Below are positions 12,562 to 24,261 of a DNA stretch of 64,000 nucleotides, in pieces. Position 1 is the stretch's first letter; the number at the start of each line of letters is the position of its first letter. The position numbers and the translations under genes are program-made. Origin of the DNA: Solea solea (lineage: Eukaryota > Chordata > Actinopteri > Pleuronectiformes > Soleidae); assembly GCF_958295425.1 (NCBI RefSeq), contig NC_081147.1, positions 6,407,290 to 6,471,289 on the forward strand, written 5' to 3'. The notes below the pieces were generated by a model, which was given only the letters and a program-made list of their open reading frames with translations, was not told the DNA's origin and did no database searches.

Positions 12562-14993
12562 CCCCCAAATGAATTGCCTTTTTGAGGCCTTTCCCATACC
12601 CCAAAACTCACCAATTTTTGTGACCGCATCAATCCTGGTGTAAATTTACGTCTGAAAAAGATTCGGGGAATGTGCGTCGAAAATTGAATGTGGGAGGGGC
12701 CAATAAGTGCGGCGCCACCTGTCCAAATTCACCATGACCAACACAAATATCGCACATGCACGAAATTCGGTACACATGTGTAGTGGGTCAGGATGAAGAA
12801 AAAATTACATTATGACCATGATCCAAACCCAACAGGAAATCCGCCATCTTGGGTTGATTGGCGATTTTTTGGCGATTTTGGCGAATTCGCAGCAATGGTA
12901 TTTGAACTAACTCCTCCTAGAGTTTTCGTGCGATCACCTTCAAACTTGTTGAGGTCCCTGTGGACCAGTTGAGGAGCTCACGGTATCAAATGTTTTTTCA
13001 AATGTCGCACGGCGCACGAGATAGGGGGCGGCAAAGTTCGTGATGATTCTGATGTTTCGCATCAGAAAAACAAAACTCTTATAACTTTGCGATGGAAGGT
13101 CCGATCCGAACCAAACTTGCTATGATTGATGATGGGCCATGGCTGAAGACGTCTATGAAAAAACGGTGAAGTTTGAAAACAGCGCCTCCTTGTGGTGGTA
13201 GAAAATACACCAAAAATAAGTTTTTTTACGATTTCGGGAATAACTTTTACACAGATAATCGTACGGCACTCAAAATTGGTGACAACAGTCAAAACACATG
13301 GTAGATGATGCGTGATCATTATGACGACAAATCGTTTAACGGTGTTGCCATGGCAACGACGCAAAGTCGGATTTTTGGGACAAAAAATCAAACTGCTACA
13401 ACTTCGCGAATCCTGGTCCGATCTGAACCAAACTTGCTAGGATTGATGATAGTCCGGCCCTAAAGACGTCTATATGAAAATATTAAATTTCGAAAACAGC
13501 GCCCCCTGGTGACAGCAGACAATATGACAGCTTGTATTTCAATTATCTCCTCCTAGAGCTTTTGTGCGATCACCTTCAAACTTGGTGAGATCAATGTGGA
13601 CGAGTTGAGAATCAAAAGTTATCAAAAGCTTTTTAAAATATTGTATGGCGTACGAGATAGGGGGCGCCAAAATTGGAGATAATAATAATTTTTCATAACA
13701 GACAATGAAACTCTTATAACTTCGCGATGGAAGGTCTGATCCCAACCAAACTTGCTATAGTTGATGATGGTTAGTTGCTGAAGACGACTATGTTGCTGAA
13801 ACGGTACATTTTGAAAACAGCGCCTCCTGGTGGTGGTAGAAAATTCTAAAAAAACAAACTGTTACAACTTTGCCAATCCTGGTCCGATCTGAACCAAACT
13901 TGCAAGGATTGATGACAGTCCGGCCCTGAACACGTCTATATGAAAATATTCATTTTCAAATACAGCGCCCCCTGGTGACAGCAGACAGAATTACATTTAT
14001 AGTTTTTGATGCTGCTCCAACAGGGATTGTTGTATCCACTTGAAACTTAGTATGTGGGACCCCAGACCCTTCCTCAACATGTCCGTAAAAGGTCACCTCC
14101 CTACAGGAAGTGGAACGCCCGAAACAGGAAGTAAAGTCTTACATTGTCCGATTGACACGAAACTAGATATGTGAGTTACTGGACCTTCCCTGAACATGTT
14201 TCCGGAGACGCCGTTGACCGAACAGGAAGTCGGCCATTTTAAACAGGAAGTGCCCTCTAACTTTGCCGTACGTTGTCCGATCTGCACAAAACCTTATATG
14301 TGACACCAGGGACCTGTCCTGAGCATGTCCGTAAAAGGTCACCTCCCTACAGGAAGTGGAACGCCCGAAACAGGAAGTAAAGTCTTACATTGTCCGATTT
14401 GAACAAAACTTGATATGTAAGACAAGGGAACTTCCCTGAACACGTTTACGGAGACGAACAGGAAGTTGGCGATTTTAAACAGGAAGTGCCCTCTAACTTT
14501 GCCGTACGTTGTCCGATTTGCACGAAACCTTTTATGTGACACCAGGGACCTGTCCTGAGCATGTCTGCAAGAGATGACCTCCCAACAGGAAGTGGAATGC
14601 CCGAAACAGGAAGTAAACTCTAAGATTATCCGATCTGCACAAAACTTGATGTTAGACAAGGGAACTTCCCTGAACACGTTTACGGACGCGCATTTGACCG
14701 AACAGGAAGTCGGCCATTTTAAACAGGAAGTGCCCTATAACTTTGCCATACGTTGCACGATCCCCCTCGAAATTTGGAACGACATGCGCGGGGACGCCGC
14801 TGAAAATAACTAGTACTGAAAATAACTAGTACTGAAAATAACTAGTACTGAAAATAACTAGTACCCGCGCGCGGTGAATGAACGGGTGAGAGCGCGAGGC
14901 ACGCGGGGAGCCGTGGCACACGGCGACCCGCGTGGGTCGGCTCGAACCCGTTCAGAACCGCGCGCGGTACTAGTTATTTTTATTCTTATTATT
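12562..14993. repeat. 2.4 kb repeat unit 6 (5' type alpha, cccccaaatg variant)
   Basis: A 2432-bp unit. The alpha 5' segment starts 'cccccaaatgaattgcc', a sub-variant shared with units 7 and 9. Near 14645 an 'atat' in the usual 'cttgatatgtaagac' is missing. It ends with the cassette at 14852-14979, which is preceded by four copies of the 16-bp motif. Confidence 0.9.
14852..14992. repeat. Stem-loop junction cassette 6
   Basis: The cassette has an extra C in the left arm ('acccgcgcgcgg') and four 16-bp motif copies upstream (from about 14802). Confidence 0.88.
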
Positions 14994-17382
14994 CCCCCAA
15001 ATGAATTGCCTTTTTGAGGCCTTTCCCATACCCCAAAACTCACCAATTTTTGTGACCGCATCAATCCTGGTGTAAATTTACGTCTGAAAAAGGTTTGGAG
15101 AATGTGCGTCAAAAATTGAATGTGGGAGGGGCCAATAAGTGCGGCGCCACCTGTCCAAATTCACCATGACCAACACAATTATCGCACATGCCCGAAATTC
15201 GGTACACATGTGTAGTGGGTCGGGATGAAGAAAAAATTACATTATGACCATGATCCAAACCCAACAGGAAATCCGCCATCTTGGGTTGATTGGCGATTTT
15301 TGGGCGATTTTGGCGAATTCGCAGCAATGGTATTTGAACTAACTCCTCCTAGAGTTTTCGTGCGATCACCTTCAAACTTGGTGAGGTCCCTGTGGACCAG
15401 TTGAGGAGCTCACGGTATCAAAAGTTTTTTCAAATGTCGCACGGCGCACGAGATAGGGGGCGGCAAAGTTCGTGATGATTCTGATGTTTCGCATCAGAAA
15501 AACAAAACTCTTATAACTTTGCGAAGGAAGGTCCGATCCGAACCAAACTTGCTATGATTGATGATGGGCCGTGGCTGAAGACGTCTATGAAAAAACGGTG
15601 AAGTTTGAAAACAGCGCCTCCTTGTGGTGAAAGAAAATACACAAAAATTTTTTTTTTTTACCATTTCGGGAATAACTTTTACACAGATAATCGTACCGCA
15701 CTCAAAATTGGTGACAACAGTCAAAACACATGGTAGATGATGCGTGATCAATATGACGACAAATCGTTTAACGGTGTTGCCATGGCAACGACGCAAAGTC
15801 GGATTTTTGGGACAAAAAATCAAACTGCTACAACTTCGTGAATCCTGGTCCGATCTGAACCAAACTTGCTAGGATTGATGATAGTCCGGCCCTAAAGACG
15901 TCTATATGAAAATATTCAATTTCGAAAACAGCGCCCCCTGGTGACAGTAGACAATATGACAGCTTGTATTTCAATTATCTCCTCCTAGAGCTTTTGTGCG
16001 ATCACCTTCAAACTTGGTGAGATCAATGTGGACGAGTTGAGCATCAAAAGTTATCAAAAGCTTTTTAAAATATTGTATGGCGTACGAGATAGGGGGCGCC
16101 AAAATTGGAGATAATAATAATTTTTCATAACAGACAATGAAACTCTTATAACTTCGCGATGGAAGGTCTGATCCCAACCAAACTTGCTATAGTTGATGAT
16201 GGTTAGTTGCTGAAGACGACTATGTTGCTGAAACGGTACATTTTGAAAACAGCGCCTCCTGGTGGTGGTAGAAAATTCTAAAAAAACAAACTGTTACAAC
16301 TTTGCCAATCCTGGTCCGATCTGAACCAAACTTGCAAGGATTGATGACAGTCCGGCCCTGAACACGTCTATATGAAAATATTCATTTTCAAATACAGCGC
16401 CCCCTGGTGACAGCAGACAGAATTACATTTATAGTTTTTGATGCTGCTCCAACAGGGATTGTTGTATCCACTTGAAACTTAGTATGTGGGACCCCAGACC
16501 CTTCCTCAACATGTCCGTAAAAGGTCACCTCCCTACAGGAAGTGGAAGGCCCAAAACAGGAAGTAAAGTCTTACATTGTCCGATTGACACGAAACTAGAT
16601 ATGTGAGTTACGGGACCTTCCCTGAATATGTTTACGGAGACGCCGTTGACCGAATAGGAAGTCGGCCATTTTAAACAGGAAGTGCCTTCTAACTTTGCCG
16701 TACATTGTCCGATCTGCACAAAACCTTATATGTGACACCAGGGACCTGTCCTGAGCATGTCCGTAAAAGGTCACCTCCCTACAGGAAGTGGAACGCCCGA
16801 AACAGGAAGTAAAGTCTTACATTGTCCGATTGACACAAAACTAGATATGTGAGTTACGGGACCTTCCCTGAACATGTTTCCAGAGACGAACAGGAAGTTG
16901 GCCATTTTAAACAGGAAGTGCCCTCTAACTTTCCCATACGTTGTCCGATTTGCACGAAACCTTATATGTGACACCAGGGACCTGTCCTGAGCATGTCTGC
17001 AAAAGATGACCTCCCAACAGGAAGTGGAATGCCCAAAACAGGAAGTAAACTCTAAGATTGTCCGATCTGCACAAAACTTGATATGTAAGACAAGGGAAGT
17101 TCCCTGAACACGTTTACGGACACGCACTTGACCGAACAGGAAGTCTGCCATTTTAAACAGGAAGTGCCCTATAACTTTGCCATACATTGCCCGATCCCCC
17201 TCGAAATTTGTAACGACATGCGCGGGGACGCCGCTGAAAATAACTAGTACTGAAAATAACTAGTACCGCGCGCGGTGAATGAACGGGTGAGAGCGCGAGG
17301 CACGCGGGGAGCCGTGGCACACGGCGACCCGCGTGGGTCGGCTCGAACCCGTTCAGAACCGCGCGCGGTACTAGTTATTATT
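14994..17382. repeat. 2.4 kb repeat unit 7 (5' type alpha)
   Basis: A ~2389-bp unit with the cccccaaatg 5' variant. A T-run replaces the usual A/T mix near 15647-15659. It ends with the cassette at 17254-17379 and abuts the stem-loop cluster that separates it from the 1.45 kb repeat family. Confidence 0.9.
17254..17379. repeat. Stem-loop junction cassette 7
   Basis: The cassette has two 16-bp motif copies. Its right arm runs straight into 'attattagggaccgagc', the start of the stem-loop cluster. Confidence 0.88.
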
Positions 17383-17594
17383 AGGGACCGAGCACTCACA
17401 CAGTGTGCGAGGACCTATTGTAATTCTAGCAACATAAACCGCGCACTCACACAGCAGTGTGCAAGGACCTAGGACCGTGCACAAACACAGTAGTGTGCAA
17501 GGACCGAGGACCGAGCACTCACACAGTGCGCGGAGGGTCCGAGCCCACGCAGTGGGCGAGGACATATTGTTATTCTAGGAATTATTATTATTAT
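17383..17594. repeat. Cluster of related small stem-loops
   Basis: At least four short hairpin-forming pieces share stem sequences of the type 'gg(a/t)ccgagc ... gcgagga(c/g)c' but differ in their tips: 'actcacacagtgtgc', 'actcacacagcagtgtgc', 'acaaacacagtagtgtgc' and 'ccacgcagtggg'. 'ctattgtaattctag'-like joints and a final (ATT)n tract separate them. They resemble the 'agggttcgagc' hairpins at 5187 and 7664. Class unknown. Confidence 0.7.
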
Positions 17595-18767
17595 TTTCTT
17601 TCTCTCCACGGGATCTTGAATTTGACCCCCTGAACCAGCGTGAAAACGGACGAAAATTGGCACGCACACCAGAACTGCCGAAAAATTCGATAAAATAGTG
17701 GAATTGCGAAAAAACAATGCAAAGTGGCTCAGTAGCGCCCCCACAGGTCACTGCCTATGGAGCAGGCAAAATTTAGTTTCACCGAATTTCCCGAAACTTG
17801 GAGGGGTGATTGTTCGGCGTAAGCCGAACAAAAAATCCTTTTGACACCATGACCTCGACTCAACAGGAAGTCGGCCATCTTGGATTTGGCGTCCATCTTG
17901 GCGTTTTACAAGTTTCGTAACTGAACGAACTTGTCTGAGGGCGTTTATCGTAGCAACGCGGAAAACGCGTCAAATTGTTCCAGACCCATCCAAGATCTAA
18001 AGTTATAGGAAACTTTCGCAGATTCAAAAGGGCGTGGCCACGGCAGCCATCAGAATTTTGGCGAATTTCAGCGGCTCGCCACGAAACAGGAAGTGCGCTA
18101 TAACTTCGCCATACTTTGGCCTATCCACACGAAACTTCATACGTGACACCAGACCCCGCCCCTGAACACGTCTACGAATGCGAACTTGACCCCAACGCCA
18201 TGTCGGCCATTTTGATTATCGCGTTTCGCCGCTAAACAGGAAGTGCCCTGTAAATCGCCCAAAAATTTCCCGATTGACCCAAAACTTGATATGTGAGACC
18301 ATGTGCCCGCCCTGAAAACATATGCAAGACATCACCTGCACACAGGAAGTAGATCCTCTGAAACAGGAAGTGCCCTTTAACTTCACCAAACATTGACCAA
18401 TCGGCCCGAAACTTGATACGTGGTATCAAGGGCCCGCCCTGAACGCGTCTGCAAGACATCAGCTGCACACAGGAAGTAGGTCACCCGAAACAGGAAGTGC
18501 CCTTTAACTCCGCCAAACATTGACCAATCGGCCCAAAACTTGATATGTGAGACCAAGGGCCCGCCCTGAACATGTTTGCAAACCATGACCTGCACACAGG
18601 AAGTAGGTCTCCCAGACAGGAAGTGACCCGTAACATTGCCATACGTCGACCAATCTGCACTAAACTTCACATGCGGGATAAGGAACCCGGCCAGAGCCCA
18701 CGTTATACATGACATGCCGGTAGAGGGTGGCGGCCGCGAGGTCCCGTACAACGCTGCTTGCAGCTTT
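17595..18767 (-). repeat. 1.45 kb repeat family, unit A (shorter copy)
   Basis: It begins 'tttctttctctccacggg' and ends 'gctgcttgcagctttaa' before (ATT)n. Compared with units B and C it lacks about 245 bp, roughly two of the ~120-bp acaggaagt subrepeats, and it differs at scattered bases. Open frames on both strands are repeat by-products. Confidence 0.88.
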
Positions 18768-18794
18768 AATTATTATTATTATTATTATTATTAT

Positions 18795-20223
18795 TTTCTT
18801 TCTCTCCACGGGATCTTGAATTTGACCCCCTGAACCTGCGTGAAAACGGACGAAAATTGGCACGCACACCAGAACTGTCGAAAAATTCGATAAAATAGTG
18901 TAATTGCGAAAAAACAATGCAAAGTGGCTCAGTAGCGCCCCCACAGGTCACTGCCTATGGAGCAGGCAAAATTTAGTTTCACCGAATTTCCCGAAACTTG
19001 GTGGGGCGATTGTTCGGCGCAAGCTGAACAAAAAATCCTTTTGACACCATGACCTCGACTCAACAGGAAGTCGGCCATCTTGGATTTGGCGTCCATCTTG
19101 GCGTTTTACAAGTTTCGTAACTGAACGAACTTGTCTGAGGGCGTTCATCGTAGCGACGCGGAAAACGCGTCATATTGTTCCAGACCCATCCAAGATCAAA
19201 AGTTATAGAAAACTTTCGCAGATTCAAAGGGGCGTGGCCACGGCAGCCATCGGAATTTTGGCGAATTTCGGCGGCTCGCCACGAAACAACACGTGTGCTA
19301 TAACTTAGCCATACTTTGGCCTATCCACACGAAACTTCATACGTGACACCAGACCCCGCCCCTGAACACGTCTACGAATGCGAACTTGGCCCCAACGCCA
19401 TGTCGGCCATTTTGATTTACGCGTTTCGCCGCTAAACAGGAAGTGCCCTGTAACTCGCCCAAAAATTGACCGATTGGCTCCAAACTTGATATGTGAGACC
19501 ATGGGCCCGCCCTGAACATATCTGCAAGACAACACCTGCACACAGGAAGTAGATCGTCTGAAACAGGAAGTGCCCTTTAACTTCACCAAACATTGACCAA
19601 TCGGCCCGAAACTTGATACGTGGTATCAAGGGCCCGCCCTGAACACGTCTGCAAGACATCACCTGCACACAGGAAGTAGGGTGCCTGAAACAGGAAGTGC
19701 CCTGTCATTTGCCCGTACATTCACCAATCGGCTCCAAAATTGATACTTGGTACCAAGGGCCTGCCCTGAACACATCTGCAAGACATCACCTGCACACAGG
19801 AAGTAGGGCGCCTGAAACAGGAAGTGCCCTTTAACTCCGCCAAACATTGACCAATCGCCCCAAAACTTGATATGTGAGACCAAGGGCCCGCCCTGAACCC
19901 ATCTGCAAGACATCACCTGCAAACAGGAAGTAGGTCGCCCGAAACAGGAAGTGCCCTTTAACTCCGCCAAACATTGACCAATCGCTCCAAAACTTGATAT
20001 GTGAGACCAAGGGCCCGCCCTGAACATGTTTGCAAACCATGACCTGCACACAGGAAGTAGGTCTTCCCAGACAGGAAGTAACCCGTAACATTGCCATACG
20101 TCGACCAATCTGCACTAAACTTCGCATGCGAGATAAGTAACCCGGCCAGAGCCCATGTTAAACATGACATGCCGGTAGAGGGTGGCGGCCGCGAGGTTCC
20201 GTACAACGCTGCTTGCAGCTTTA
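18795..20223 (-). repeat. 1.45 kb repeat family, unit B
   Basis: This unit is offset by exactly 1446 bp from unit C and is nearly identical to it. The differences I found are one base near 18878, one near 20205, and the (ATT)n length. It contains six or seven subrepeats of the form 'cacaggaagtagg...cgaaacaggaagtgccc', each followed by 'gaccaatcg' and 'aaacttgatatgtgagacc'. Confidence 0.92.
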
Positions 20224-20240
20224 ATTATTATTATTATTAT

Positions 20241-21669
20241 TTTCTTTCTCTCCACGGGATCTTGAATTTGACCCCCTGAACCTGCGTGAAAACGGACGAA
20301 AATTGGCACGCACACCAGAACTGCCGAAAAATTCGATAAAATAGTGTAATTGCGAAAAAACAATGCAAAGTGGCTCAGTAGCGCCCCCACAGGTCACTGC
20401 CTATGGAGCAGGCAAAATTTAGTTTCACCGAATTTCCCGAAACTTGGTGGGGCGATTGTTCGGCGCAAGCTGAACAAAAAATCCTTTTGACACCATGACC
20501 TCGACTCAACAGGAAGTCGGCCATCTTGGATTTGGCGTCCATCTTGGCGTTTTACAAGTTTCGTAACTGAACGAACTTGTCTGAGGGCGTTCATCGTAGC
20601 GACGCGGAAAACGCGTCATATTGTTCCAGACCCATCCAAGATCAAAAGTTATAGAAAACTTTCGCAGATTCAAAGGGGCGTGGCCACGGCAGCCATCGGA
20701 ATTTTGGCGAATTTCGGCGGCTCGCCACGAAACAACACGTGTGCTATAACTTAGCCATACTTTGGCCTATCCACACGAAACTTCATACGTGACACCAGAC
20801 CCCGCCCCTGAACACGTCTACGAATGCGAACTTGGCCCCAACGCCATGTCGGCCATTTTGATTTACGCGTTTCGCCGCTAAACAGGAAGTGCCCTGTAAC
20901 TCGCCCAAAAATTGACCGATTGGCTCCAAACTTGATATGTGAGACCATGGGCCCGCCCTGAACATATCTGCAAGACAACACCTGCACACAGGAAGTAGAT
21001 CGTCTGAAACAGGAAGTGCCCTTTAACTTCACCAAACATTGACCAATCGGCCCGAAACTTGATACGTGGTATCAAGGGCCCGCCCTGAACACGTCTGCAA
21101 GACATCACCTGCACACAGGAAGTAGGGTGCCTGAAACAGGAAGTGCCCTGTCATTTGCCCGTACATTCACCAATCGGCTCCAAAATTGATACTTGGTACC
21201 AAGGGCCTGCCCTGAACACATCTGCAAGACATCACCTGCACACAGGAAGTAGGGCGCCTGAAACAGGAAGTGCCCTTTAACTCCGCCAAACATTGACCAA
21301 TCGCCCCAAAACTTGATATGTGAGACCAAGGGCCCGCCCTGAACCCATCTGCAAGACATCACCTGCAAACAGGAAGTAGGTCGCCCGAAACAGGAAGTGC
21401 CCTTTAACTCCGCCAAACATTGACCAATCGCTCCAAAACTTGATATGTGAGACCAAGGGCCCGCCCTGAACATGTTTGCAAACCATGACCTGCACACAGG
21501 AAGTAGGTCTTCCCAGACAGGAAGTAACCCGTAACATTGCCATACGTCGACCAATCTGCACTAAACTTCGCATGCGAGATAAGTAACCCGGCCAGAGCCC
21601 ATGTTAAACATGACATGCCGGTAGAGGGTGGCGGCCGCGAGGTCCCGTACAACGCTGCTTGCAGCTTTA
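20241..21669 (-). repeat. 1.45 kb repeat family, unit C
   Basis: A near-exact tandem duplicate of unit B. It ends in 'gctgcttgcagctttaa' and an (ATT)n tract that joins directly to the beta 5' end of 2.4 kb unit 8 at 21685. Confidence 0.92.
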
Positions 21670-21684
21670 ATTATTATTATTATT

Positions 21685-24261
21685 CCTAAAAGTAAATCGC
21701 ATTTTTGAGGCCTTTCCCATACCCCAAAACTCACAGATTTTTGTGACCGCATCAATCCTGGTGTAAATTTACGTCTGAAAGTCGTTCGGGGAAAATGCGT
21801 GGAAAATTGGAAGTGGGAGGGGCTAAAAAGTCACGCAAAAAACTTCTATTAGGTCAACTCATGTCGGGTTTCACGTACGTGAACGAAACTTGGTACACAC
21901 GTTCATTAGGTGGGGACGGTCAAAAAAGTCGATGACGACTTTCCCGTGAAACCTACAGGAAATCCGCCATCTTAGGTTGATTGGCGATTTTTGGGCGATT
22001 TTGGCGAATTCGCAGCAATGGTATTTCAACTAACTCCTCCTAGAGTTTTCGTGCGATCACCTTCAAACTTGGTGAGGTCCCTGTGGACCAGTTGAGGAGC
22101 TCACGGTATCGAAAGTTCTTTCAAATGTCGCACGGCGCACGAGATAGGGGGCGGCAAAGTTCGTGATGATTCTGATGTTTCGCATCAGAAAAAAAAAACT
22201 CTTATAACTTTGCGATGGAAGGTCCGATCCGAACCAAACTTGCTATGATTGATGATGGGCCATGGCTGAAGACGTCTATGAAAAAACGGTGAAGTTTGAA
22301 AACAGCGCCTCCTTGTGGTGAAAGAAAATACACAAAAAAAAAGTTTTTTTACGATTTCGGGAATAACTTTTACACAGATAATCGTACCGCACTCAAAATT
22401 GGTGACAACAGTCAAAACACATGGTAGATGATGCGTGATCAATATGACGACAAATCGTTTAACGGTGTTGCCATGGCAACGACGCAAAGTCAGATTTTTG
22501 GGACAAAAAATCAAACTGCTACAACTTCGCGAATCCTGGTCCGATCTGAACCAAACTTGCTAGGATTGATGATAGTCCGGCCCTAAAGACGTCTATATGA
22601 AAATATATAATTTCGAAAACAGCGCCCCCTGGTGACAGCAGACAATATGACAGCTTGTATTTCAATTATCTCCTCCTAGAGCTTTTGTGCGATCACCTTC
22701 AAACTTGGTGAGATCAATGTGGACGAGTTGAGCATCAAAAGTTATCAAAAGCTTTTTAAAATATTGTATGGCGTACGAGATAGGGGGCGCCAAAATTGGA
22801 GATAATAATAATTTTTCATAACAGACAATGAAACTCTTATAACTTGGCGATGGAAGGTCTGATCCCAACCAAACTTGCTATAGTTGATGATGGTTAGTTG
22901 CTGAAGACGACTATGTTGCTGAAACGGTACATTTTGAAAACAGCGCCTCCTGGTGGTGGTAGAAAATTCTAAAAAAACAAACTGTTACAACTTTGCCAAT
23001 CCTGGTCCGATCTGAACCAAACTTGCAAGGATTGATGACAGTCCGGCCCTGAACACGTCTATATGAAAATATTCATTTTCAAATACAGCGCCCCCTGGTG
23101 ACAGCAGACAGAATTACATTTATAGTTTTTGATGCTGCTCCAACAGGGATTGTTGTATCCACTTGAAACTTAGTATGTGGGACCCCAGACCCTTCCTCAA
23201 CATGTCCGTAAAAGGTCACCTCCCTACAGGAAGTGGAACGCCCGAAACAGGAAGTAAAGTCTTACATTGTCCGATTGACACGAAACTAGATATGTGAGTT
23301 ACTGGACCTTCCCTGAACATGTTTACGGAGACGAACAGGAAGTCGGCCATTTTGAACAGGAAGTGGCCTCTAACTTTGCCGTACGTTGTCCGATTTGCAC
23401 AAAACCTTATATGTGAGTTACGGGACCTTCCCTGAATATGTTTACGGAGACGCCGTTGACCGAACAGGAAGTCGGCCATTTTAAACAGGAAGTGCCTTCT
23501 AACTTTGCCGTACATTGTCCGATCTGCACAAAACCTTATATGTGACACCAGGGACCTGTCCTGAGCATGTCCGTAAAAGGTCCCCTCCCTACAGGAAGTG
23601 GAACGCCCGTAACAGGAAGTAAAGTCTTACATTGTCAGATTGACACAAAACTAGATATGTGAGTTACGGGACCTTCCCTGAACATGTTTCCAGAGACGAA
23701 CAGGAAGTTGGCCATTTTAAACAGGAAGTGCCCTCTAACTTTTCCGTACGTTGTCCGATTTGCACGAAACCTTATATGTGACACCAGGGACCTGTCCTGA
23801 GCATGTCTGCAAAAGATGACCTCCCAACAGGAAGTGGAATGCCCAAAACAGGAAGTAAACTCTAAGATTGTCCGATCTGAACAAAACTTGATATGTAAGA
23901 CAAGGGAACTTCCCTGAACACGTTTACGGACGCGCATTTGACCGAACAGGAAGTCGGCCATTTTAAACAGGAAGTGCCCTATAACTTTGCCATACGTTGC
24001 CCGATCCCCCTCGAAATTTGGATCGACATGCGCGGGGACGCCGCTGAAAATAACTAGTACTGAAAATAACTAGTACTGAAAATAACTAGTACTGAAAATA
24101 ACTAGTACTGAAAATAACTAGTACCGCGCGCGGTGAATGAACGGGTGAGAGCGCGAGGCACGCGGGGAGCCGTGGCACACGGCGACCCGCGTGGGTCGGC
24201 TCGAACCCGTTCAGAACCGCGCGCGGTACTAGTTATTTTTATTATTATTATTCTTATTATT
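21685..24261. repeat. 2.4 kb repeat unit 8 (5' type beta)
   Basis: The longest unit (2577 bp). It resumes directly after the (ATT)n tract that ends the 1.45 kb repeats, with the beta 5' segment. An extra ~110-bp acaggaagt subrepeat lies near 23330-23460, and five 16-bp motif copies precede the cassette (24112-24238). These account for the added length. Confidence 0.9.
24046..24260. repeat. Stem-loop junction cassette 8, five 16-bp motif copies
   Basis: Five tandem 'tgaaaataactagtac' copies, the most on one side in this window, precede the standard cassette at 24112-24238. An imperfect (ATT)n tract follows. Confidence 0.88.
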
